Assembly (NCBI GenBank): GCA_013812995.1
Contig: JACCSL010000389.1
Coordinates: 1 to 8,552, forward strand
Direction of reading: 5' to 3'
Source of the DNA: Ardenticatenales bacterium
GTDB taxonomy: Bacteria; Chloroflexota; Anaerolineae; Ardenticatenales; Ardenticatenaceae
DNA: 8,552 bases
Shown here: positions 1 to 6,360 of the stretch, in pieces
How positions within the stretch are numbered: the stretch's first letter is position 1
Layout: the number at the start of each line of letters is the position of its first letter
Notes under the pieces: model-generated
Database searches by the model: none
Told to the model about the DNA's origin: nothing
Seen by the model: the letters and a program-made list of their open reading frames with translations, nothing else
Made by a program: the position numbers and the translations under genes

Positions 1-2034
1 GAGGTGGGGCGGGTGGAGGTCGTGCTGCGCGCCGGGGCGGACGTGGAGCAGAGTCGGGCGGCTCTGGCCCAGGCGTTGGGCGACGGGGTGAGCGTGATCC
101 GGACAATCCCCGCCGCAAGCAGCGGTAGCCTGAACCAGGTGATCTTGCAGGCCGGGCTTGTGATGGTCGGGCTACTCCTGCTCTTCGCAGCGGGCTTTGT
201 GATTTTCAATGCCTTCGCCATGTCGGTCGCCGGGCGGATGCAGGAGATTGGAACGCTGCGCACACTAGGCATGACGCAGAGCCAGGTGCTGGGCACAGTC
301 CTGGGCGCGGCGGCAGTCCTGGGTCTCGGCGGGGCGGGGGCAGGAATTGGCGCGGGGTTGGCGCTGGCATGGTCCGTGATGTGGGTCATGGACACGCTGA
401 ATAAAAGTCCCTTCGCGGTGCCCTGGTGGGGGTTGCTGGCTGCCCCGCTGCTGGGGCTCGGTGTGACTCTCATCGCGGCATGGCAGCCCGCGCGGCAGGC
501 CAGCCGCGTTCCCCCAATCGTGGCGGTGCGCCAGCCAGGGGAGAGTGGCGCGACAGGCTGGTATGTGCGCTCCGGGGGACGCGTGGGCCTCACAATGCTG
601 GCTATCCTGCTACCCGGATTGACCCTCTTTGGCCTGCTCGCACGCCCGGACCTGCTGGAGGCAGGGCTCGTCCTTGCCCCCGCAATGATTGCGCTGCTGG
701 GAGCGATGATTCTCGCGTTGCCCACGCTGATTGGCCCCGTGGCCGCGCTGGTACGCCCCCTGCTCCTGCGCTGGCTGGGGACCACGGGACGGCTGGCGGT
801 GGAAAATCTGGGGCGCAACCGGCTGCGCGCCGCGCTGACCACGGGCGCGCTCACGGCGGCGCTGACCACGATCATCGCCACCAATGGCTTTATGACCCTC
901 ATGCTGAAGGGCGGGCTCAACAACTACGCCACGCTCTTCCACGAGAATATCTTTGTGATGCCTAACATCACGGCGCAGTTCGCGTCGGGCGAGTTGTCAA
1001 TGGAAAATTTCGATGGGCTCGTCGTGGTGCGGCGCACGATTGAGCCGGAGGCCCTGGCAAGCATCGAGGAGATGGCCACCGCCGGGCAGATCGAGATCGA
1101 GCACATCGCGGGCGCACGTATCCCCGACACCCTCAACCCGATCCCCAACAACCCCGGCCTCTTCGTGGACCATGAGATTTATCTTCGCGTGGGAAACTTC
1201 GACTTTTTCGAGGGCAATCCCGAACAGGCACGGGCGCTCATGGACAACGGGCGGGCGATGCTCATCCAGCCCATCGTGGCCGAGCGCCTCCAGGTAGAGG
1301 TGGGGGATTCAGTTCCGGTCCAGACCAGCCAGGGCGAGATCGCCTTTACCGTGGCGGGCATCGGCGGTAGCGGCTGGAACATGACGATCTTCCCCTACGA
1401 GGATGGCGTGTACTTCGAGGCGCGCGAGCCGGTGATGTTGGGCCTCTTCGTCCCGGAAGGCAGCGACATTGACGCCACACTGGAGGAGGTGAGGGCGCGG
1501 CTGGCGTCCTTCCCGGCCTGGCAGGCAGTGAACTTTCAGGCAGAGGGCCTTGAAACCTTTATGGGGGTCATCGACCAGTTCCGTCGCCTGCTCAACGCCC
1601 TGCTGCTGCTGGCCGTGGTGGTGGCCGCGCTGGGCGTCGCCAACACGATGGTGATCAACGTATCCGAGCGGAGCAAGGAGATCGCGTTGCTCCGGGCCGT
1701 GGGCGCGACCCAGCATCAGGTGCGGCAGATGGTGCTGGCTGAGGCAATGGTGCTGGGTGTGGTCGCGGCGCTACTGGCGGCACTCATCAGCGTCATCCTG
1801 CTTGTTGCTCTGGTCGTGATTGTCTCGCCCAATGCAACGGCCTCTGTAGGGCTACGCGCCGATTGGAGTACCGTGGAGCTTGGCCTGATTCCCGCGCTGC
1901 GCGAGATGGGCATCGCGACACTCGTCTCGCTCGTGATGGGACCGCTTCTGGCGGGGCTGGCCGCCTACTATCCAGCGCGGCAGGCGGCGGCGCGCGAGGT
2001 CGCAGACGCCACCCGTAGCGAGGCGGGCACTCTT
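1..2034 (+). repeat. Permease unit 1 (tandem copy, left end missing)
   Basis: This is the first of two homologous FtsX/YbbP-like permease units within the large gene. Visible parts are the end of its first ectodomain, a three-TM FtsX block (residues about 50-180, with FNAFAMSV after the first helix), two linking helices (about 195-250), a new first helix after the ENLGRNRLRAA motif (267-277), a complete MacB-type periplasmic core domain (about 310-515; includes VGDSVPVQT and FTVAGIGG) and a second three-TM FtsX block (about 528-670). The unit ends in a cytoplasmic linker rich in Ala and Pro (about 672-691), as expected between separate domains. The two halves differ in their signature after the first helix of the block: FNAFAM in half A, VANTMVINVSER in half B. 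Confidence 0.8.
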
Positions 2035-5000
2035 CAGCGCACGAGCGCGGCCCGCCCCGAGGCTCCCCCCGCGCCGATGCGTGCCCTGGCACTGAGTATG
2101 GCCCGGCGGCAGATGGAAGCGCACCGCACCCGCAGCGTGCTCACGCTGCTCGCCATCGCGCTGGGCGTTGGGATGACAGTGGCAACCGATGTCATAGGCG
2201 GAGCCATCCTCAACGCGTTCGCCGCGTCAGGGGAGGATATACAGATGTTGGGCTCCGGGATATTTGAGCAACTGGCCGCCCTGCTATCCCTCGTCGGGGT
2301 GGGTATTACCGGCGCGGCGGGCTTCCTGGTCTTCAACGCCTTCGCGATGGCTGTGACGCAGCGCCGCCAGCAAATCGGGGCGCTGCGCTCCCTTGGCATG
2401 ACGCGCCGCCAGATCCTGGAGATGGTCCTGACCGAGGCCCTGCTCATCGGCGCAGGCGGGACGCTGCTGGGGCTCCTGGCGGGGCCACTGATCGGGCGGG
2501 GCGTGGTGGCGCTGCTCCGCACCGTGGATACCCCGCTCAACATCTTTGCCGAGAGCGTGGCCTCCTGGGAAACACTCTTTCGGGCAAGCGCCCTTGGGCT
2601 GGGCGTGACGCTGCTCTCGGCTCTCTTCCCTGCCTGGCAGGCCACACGCCTCTCGCCGCTGGTGGCGCTACGAGCGGAAGAGGCCGCCGGAATCGACCGA
2701 ATTTCTCTTCGACCGATGTGGGCCGCGATGGGTGCGACAGTCACGCTTTTTGCATATCTGGCCAGGAACCCGCCGGGCGAGTGGGTGCTCCCGCCCTGGG
2801 ATGGCCGACTGACCGGGCTCGTCGCGCTGCTCTGGCTGGGCGTGCTGGCGCTGCTTCTGCCCGGATGGGTCGGCGTTGCTGCGGCAGGGGTGCGCGCGCC
2901 GTTCAGGGCCTTGTTTGGGGCAACGGGGCTTCTCGTGGCGGATCATCTGGGGCGCGGACGCGGGCGGACGACACTGACGGTTGCCACGCTTGCCATTGGA
3001 ATGACGTTGATTGTCGCCATGTCGGGCTTCATCCACTTTGCCCTCAACGAGCTGTTTGGACGCGGCATTGAGCGGGTGAGCCGCACCCAAGCCTGGACCG
3101 TCAGCAACTTTGATTTCAGAGAGGGACTCGCCTCTTATTCCGGGCAAGCGTCGATTCGCCTCTCCCCTGAGGTGGTTCAAGCGATTGAGGCCGCTGTGGC
3201 CGGGCAGGCAGAGGTCGGGGGGGCTCACTTTGCCATCGTCCCCGAACTCTCCGGCATTGGCCCCAACTATATATCCTTCATCCTCGATCCCCGCATGATG
3301 CAGAAGACGGGAGACCTTTTCTTTACCTTCGGAGAGGGCGATTGGGGCACTGCCATGCCCATCCTGGAGGCGGGCTGCGGGGTGCTGGTATCGCCCGCTG
3401 TCGCGCGCAAGAACGGGGTGGGATTGGGGCAAATGCTGATCGTACAGGGATTGGAGGGTCCGCTCTCCTGCACGGTGGCAGGCATCGGGCAGGGCTATAT
3501 AGGTGCGTCGATCATCGGGGCGTCGGTCCAGGCCGCCTTCGATGCCGAAGAAACGCCGGTGGATCTCCTGGTGGTTCCTGGCCCGGAGAGCGATCCGGCG
3601 GAGGTAAAGCAGGCGCTGGATGAGGTGGCGTCCCGCTACCCCGGAACCGCCGTTATCGCAACCAATGAGTTGGGCGAATTGCAGTACGATGCGTTCGAGC
3701 AGATCGGACTCTTTATGAGCGGGCTGCTGGTAATGACCATCGTCATCGCCGCGCTGGGCGTCGTCAATACCACGCTCCTCAGTGTCAGCGAGCGCCGCCG
3801 CGAGCTGGGGCTGCTGCGCGCGGTGGGGGCCATGCAGCGCCAGGTCGGGGCGCTGGTGGCGGGCGAGGCCGCGCTCCTGGGGCTGCTCGGAGCTGCCTTT
3901 GGGCTCGTCGCCGGGGCCGGGCTGACAGTCATCGTGGTGGTGGTGTTTGGTGGCAACGGCATGGGGGCCGATGACCTGGCGCTCTGGCCTGCCGCGTGGC
4001 GCTCCCTGCAACCTGCCCTGCGAAATGGCATGGTGGGACTGCTGGCTGCGCCGCTGATCTGCGCGGTGGCGGCCTGGCTGCCCACGCGTGCGCTTCTCCG
4101 TGGCCCGGCGATCCAAATCATGCAGTCGGAAGAGGCGGTCCCGCTCACCCGCGAGGCAGTGACGGGGTTCTTAGGGCGGGGGTCGCTCCGCACGCGCTTC
4201 GTGCTGGGTACTGGGCTGCTACTCCTGCTCGTTCTGGCTGTGCTCAACACGGTAGTGATCTGTCACGCCCGCTTGGAGTTCGAGGCGCGGCTGGCCGAGA
4301 TGGTCAGCACAATGGCGGTGTGGAACGCCCGCGCCATCGAGGTGGCGCTGCCCCGCAATGCACAGACACTCAGCATGGATATCTTCGAGGGGGCGGAGTT
4401 CGATGCCAGCACCCTGTTGCGCTTCCAGGCGATCATGGATGAGATGAGCGAGAACGGGCTGACAGAGTACGCTATTGCTGACCAGGACCATGTAGCCCTC
4501 ATCAGCCTGGACCCCCGTGACATCGGCACGCTTTTGCCGCCGCCCGCCTCCGCCGAGCGCGTGACGGTGCTCACAACACACAACGAGCAGGGCGAAGCGA
4601 TTGTGGATGCAACCGCTCCCATTCGTAATGATGACAAATTCTTGGGCTCGGTGCGCCTGCGCTTCCAACCCGGTGAGTTCGAGGAATTGTTCGAGCGGTT
4701 GCGCAATGGTCTCTGGGCGATTGGTCTACCCCTTTTATTCCTCGCCCTGGCTGCGAGTTGGGCCTTGAGCACGCCTATCATTGCGGAAACGCGGCAACTC
4801 GCCCACCATGCGCGGCAACTCACGCCGCTACCCGCCAGTCAGAGCACTCCCTGGCCCTGGCAGCGCCTCTCGCTCCGCACGCGGCTCACTGCTTTCATGG
4901 TTCTCTGCGTCGTACTGCTGGTCGGCGCGCTGGAGGCCACGGTGCTTCCGGTGGAACGCCGCGAGGTGGAGGGCTTCTACAAACAGGGACTCACGACAGG

Positions 5001-6306
5001 CGCGGAGTGGGTGGCACAGATGCTCTCTGAGCAAATAGCCTCCGAGAGCGCCCTGCCCGGCGAGACCTTCCCGCTCCTGGGCGGGGATGGCTCGGGGACG
5101 TTCCAGCAGCTGATTCGCCTCTCCCAGAATTATGACCAGGGTAAGCTTCAACAGCTCAGCGAGTTGATGAACAATGAAGAGATGGCCTACCTCGCGATGG
5201 TGAACCCGGAGGGAGAGATTTTGCTCTCTGACCAGTTATCCCTCATCGGAGAATCTGCGCCGACGGTCAGCGAGAGCACGCTGGAGGAAGGCGAGTGGAA
5301 CGATGAAGCGATCTGGATTATCTCGACGCCCATCCGCGAGGGGCACGAGGGAGCGCAGGTAGGCACCCTACGGATGGGGGCGCGGCGCGAGTCGACCGAG
5401 CGCTTCCTGGCGGAGAGCCGTATCTTCTTCCGGCTGGCCGGGCTGAGCGCGCTTCTGGCCGGGATTCTCCTGGCGCAGGGCATCGGCGGGGCCGTGACGG
5501 CCCCGCTGCGCGAGATGGCCGAGGGCACCCGACGCATCCGGCAGGGCGACCTTGATGTGAAATTCTGGGTCGATAGCAACGATGAGCTGGCGCAGTTGGC
5601 CGCTGCCTACAATGAGATGGTGGCGGGGCTACGGGAGCGTGAGTGGCTACGTGATATGTTTGGGCGCTTCGTCAGCCAGGAGGTCGCCGAGGCGCTGCGC
5701 ACGGGGCAGGTTCGCCTGGAGGGGGAGAGTCGCGTCGTCAGCGTGCTCTTCTGCGATATTCGCGGTTTTACCGCCCGCTCGGAGCGGAGCACGCCCCAGC
5801 AGGTGGTCGCTCTGCTGAACGAGTACCTGCCCGTCGTGGTGGATGCGGCGCAGAGCTACCAGGGAACCGTCAACAAGTTTGGCGGCGATAGCACGCTGGT
5901 CATCTATGGAGCCCCGCGCGTGGTGCAGGAAAGCGCGTATCAGGCCATGCGCACGGCACTGGAGATGCGGACCAACCTGGAGGCGCTCAACCAGCGGCTC
6001 ATCTCGCAGGGGGAGGAGCCTATCCGCATCGGGGTGGGCATCAACACGGGGATGGTGTTGGCGGGAGCCGTCGGCCCGCGCGAGCGGCAGGAGTACACGG
6101 TCATCGGTGATGCGGTGAATCTGGCCTCGCGCATCGAGGCACTGACGAAGGAGTTTCCCGAGCACGAGATTCTGCTGAGTGGCTGGAGCTACGAGGCGCT
6201 GGGTAGCCGCCGGAGCGAGTTCGACGTCGCCGACCTGGGCGAGGTAGAAATTCGCGGCAAGGCGGAGCCCGTCCGTGTCTATGCGCTGCTCGGGGCCAAA
6301 TCGTAA
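1..6306 (+). CDS. Giant FtsX-type ABC permease / sensor / adenylate cyclase fusion (5' partial)
   Basis: The frame is open from the left edge to a TAA at 6304-6306, so the true start lies upstream and the first GTG (4) is not a credible start. Residues are counted from that GTG. In order: tail of an ectodomain (1-48); two tandem FtsX-type permease units (about 50-680 and 692-1385) with conserved cytoplasmic coupling motifs such as EIGTLRTLGMT (81-91), EIALLRAVGAT (559-569), QIGALRSLGMT (790-800) and RELGLLRAVGA (1266-1276); two TM-ectodomain-TM sensor modules (1392-1618, 1620-1827); HAMP (about 1824-1877); class III cyclase (about 1908-2098). Each segment starts and ends on the side of the membrane the next one needs, with the cyclase in the cytoplasm. 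Expected role: conversion of ATP to cAMP controlled by ectodomain signals or by permease movement (inferred). The permease's LolD/MacB-type ATPase is not in the window. The domain calls are secure; whether this is one natural polypeptide is less certain, because a GTGA overlap lies at the permease/sensor junction. Confidence 0.85.
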   Translation, partial: EVGRVEVVLRAGADVEQSRAALAQALGDGVSVIRTIPAASSGSLNQVILQAGLVMVGLLLLFAAGFVIFNAFAMSVAGRMQEIGTLRTLGMTQSQVLGTVLGAAAVLGLGGAGAGIGAGLALAWSVMWVMDTLNKSPFAVPWWGLLAAPLLGLGVTLIAAWQPARQASRVPPIVAVRQPGESGATGWYVRSGGRVGLTMLAILLPGLTLFGLLARPDLLEAGLVLAPAMIALLGAMILALPTLIGPVAALVRPLLLRWLGTTGRLAVENLGRNRLRAALTTGALTAALTTIIATNGFMTLMLKGGLNNYATLFHENIFVMPNITAQFASGELSMENFDGLVVVRRTIEPEALASIEEMATAGQIEIEHIAGARIPDTLNPIPNNPGLFVDHEIYLRVGNFDFFEGNPEQARALMDNGRAMLIQPIVAERLQVEVGDSVPVQTSQGEIAFTVAGIGGSGWNMTIFPYEDGVYFEAREPVMLGLFVPEGSDIDATLEEVRARLASFPAWQAVNFQAEGLETFMGVIDQFRRLLNALLLLAVVVAALGVANTMVINVSERSKEIALLRAVGATQHQVRQMVLAEAMVLGVVAALLAALISVILLVALVVIVSPNATASVGLRADWSTVELGLIPALREMGIATLVSLVMGPLLAGLAAYYPARQAAAREVADATRSEAGTLQRTSAARPEAPPAPMRALALSMARRQMEAHRTRSVLTLLAIALGVGMTVATDVIGGAILNAFAASGEDIQMLGSGIFEQLAALLSLVGVGITGAAGFLVFNAFAMAVTQRRQQIGALRSLGMTRRQILEMVLTEALLIGAGGTLLGLLAGPLIGRGVVALLRTVDTPLNIFAESVASWETLFRASALGLGVTLLSALFPAWQATRLSPLVALRAEEAAGIDRISLRPMWAAMGATVTLFAYLARNPPGEWVLPPWDGRLTGLVALLWLGVLALLLPGWVGVAAAGVRAPFRALFGATGLLVADHLGRGRGRTTLTVATLAIGMTLIVAMSGFIHFALNELFGRGIERVSRTQAWTVSNFDFREGLASYSGQASIRLSPEVVQAIEAAVAGQAEVGGAHFAIVPELSGIGPNYISFILDPRMMQKTGDLFFTFGEGDWGTAMPILEAGCGVLVSPAVARKNGVGLGQMLIVQGLEGPLSCTVAGIGQGYIGASIIGASVQAAFDAEETPVDLLVVPGPESDPAEVKQALDEVASRYPGTAVIATNELGELQYDAFEQIGLFMSGLLVMTIVIAALGVVNTTLLSVSERRRELGLLRAVGAMQRQVGALVAGEAALLGLLGAAFGLVAGAGLTVIVVVVFGGNGMGADDLALWPAAWRSLQPALRNGMVGLLAAPLICAVAAWLPTRALLRGPAIQIMQSEEAVPLTREAVTGFLGRGSLRTRFVLGTGLLLLLVLAVLNTVVICHARLEFEARLAEMVSTMAVWNARAIEVALPRNAQTLSMDIFEGAEFDASTLLRFQAIMDEMSENGLTEYAIADQDHVALISLDPRDIGTLLPPPASAERVTVLTTHNEQGEAIVDATAPIRNDDKFLGSVRLRFQPGEFEELFERLRNGLWAIGLPLLFLALAASWALSTPIIAETRQLAHHARQLTPLPASQSTPWPWQRLSLRTRLTAFMVLCVVLLVGALEATVLPVERREVEGFYKQGLTTGAEWVAQMLSEQIASESALPGETFPLLGGDGSGTFQQLIRLSQNYDQGKLQQLSELMNNEEMAYLAMVNPEGEILLSDQLSLIGESAPTVSESTLEEGEWNDEAIWIISTPIREGHEGAQVGTLRMGARRESTERFLAESRIFFRLAGLSALLAGILLAQGIGGAVTAPLREMAEGTRRIRQGDLDVKFWVDSNDELAQLAAAYNEMVAGLREREWLRDMFGRFVSQEVAEALRTGQVRLEGESRVVSVLFCDIRGFTARSERSTPQQVVALLNEYLPVVVDAAQSYQGTVNKFGGDSTLVIYGAPRVVQESAYQAMRTALEMRTNLEALNQRLISQGEEPIRIGVGINTGMVLAGAVGPRERQEYTVIGDAVNLASRIEALTKEFPEHEILLSGWSYEALGSRRSEFDVADLGEVEIRGKAEPVRVYALLGAKS
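2077..4158 (+). repeat. Permease unit 2 (tandem copy)
   Basis: This is the second FtsX-type unit and repeats the order of half A then half B. Half A (about 700-900) has FNAFAMAV and QIGALRSLGMT, closely matching unit 1 half A; half B (about 978-1370) has VVNTTLLSVSER and LLRAVGA, matching unit 1 half B. A 16-base stretch, gccgcgctgggcgtcg, is identical at 1624 and 3748, consistent with descent from a duplication. Half A has lost its ectodomain: only about 25 residues separate its first two helices, against roughly 200 in unit 1 half B. Half B keeps a MacB-like ectodomain (about 1015-1230) containing two cysteines (1125, 1156). An in-frame ATG at 2098 followed by ARRQMEAHRTRS looks like a former independent start, but no good ribosome binding site precedes it. 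Confidence 0.78.
4177..4860 (+). other. Sensor module 1: TM, Cache-like ectodomain, TM, degenerate HAMP
   Basis: This is a domain within the large gene. SLRTRF (1394-1399) precedes a strong helix (about 1399-1420). An extracytoplasmic region of about 145 residues follows, then a second helix (about 1570-1588). Near its end the ectodomain has the pattern IADQDHVALISLDP, followed by DIG, DATAPI and FLGSVRLRF, which is typical of single-Cache/PAS-like ligand-binding folds (family assignment by pattern only). After the second helix, STPIIAETRQLAHHARQLT resembles the first helix of a HAMP domain, but the connector and second helix are missing and a short Pro/Trp-rich linker runs into the next module. 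The module therefore appears to be a tandem copy that has lost its own output. Confidence 0.65.
4861..5640 (+). other. Sensor module 2: TM, ectodomain, TM, HAMP
   Basis: This is a domain within the large gene. It opens with SLRTRLTAF (from 1623), the same motif that opens module 1, then a helix (about 1628-1648), an ectodomain (about 1650-1805; Cache-like pattern LAMVNPEGEILLSD and later IISTPIREG, VGTLRMGAR), and a helix (about 1807-1827). An intact HAMP domain follows: TAPLREMAEGTRRIRQGDL for the first helix and connector, then NDELAQLAAAYNEM for the second helix, including the conserved Asp-Glu (1860-1861). A cyclase-type linker (FGRFVSQEVAEALRTG) then leads into the catalytic domain. The standard mechanism for this architecture is signal transfer from ectodomain through HAMP to dimerised cyclase. 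Confidence 0.78.
5725..6300 (+). other. Class III adenylate cyclase catalytic domain
   Basis: This is the C-terminal domain of the large gene. The metal-binding aspartates are D1918 (in FCDIRGFT) and D1962 (in KFGGDS), 44 residues apart, the same spacing as in the mammalian C1 domain. K1958 occupies the adenine-recognition lysine position, and T2032 (EYTVIGDAVN) the second specificity position; Lys/Thr is the pair seen in CyaC-like bacterial adenylate cyclases and argues against guanylate cyclase. The transition-state Asn (N2039) and Arg (R2043) are both present in VNLASR, with the usual 7- and 4-residue spacings. The family works as a homodimer whose two active sites form at the interface, and this single domain carries every residue for both. 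The final segment, IRGKAEPVRVYALL, is a common C-terminal strand of bacterial cyclases. Confidence 0.93.
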
Positions 6307-6346
6307 TCGCAAATCGCTATTGCTATCGTTCGTTATTGGTTTTGCC

Positions 6347-6352
6347 AAGGAG
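6347..6352 (+). promoter_or_regulatory. Ribosome binding site for the binding-protein gene
   Basis: AAGGAG lies eight bases before the ATG at 6361, a near-ideal Shine-Dalgarno that fixes this start. It sits in the only intergenic gap of any size in the window (6307-6360), which is AT-richer than the surroundings. That gap shows no convincing -35/-10 pair and no hairpin with a T tract, so read-through from the cyclase gene is likely. Confidence 0.8.
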
Positions 6353-6360
6353 AACGCACG

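Noticed and set aside
426..965. Plus-strand frame-3 open reading frame of 179 codons inside the permease
   Set aside because: It lies within the secure permease frame, lacks a membrane pattern or known motif, and has the Arg/Ala/Gly-rich composition expected of an off-frame reading.
2668..4116. Long open frame on the minus strand (482 codons) opposite permease unit 2
   Set aside because: Its translation is rich in Arg, Gln, His and Pro with no domain motif or hydrophobic pattern, and it lies opposite a clearly homologous permease. It is a shadow caused by high GC content, like the other minus-strand frames.
6307..6346. Possible promoter or terminator in the gap before the binding-protein gene
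   Set aside because: The stretch is slightly AT-rich with short repeats of aatcgc/ctatcg, but no paired -35/-10 elements at proper spacing and no stable hairpin were found.
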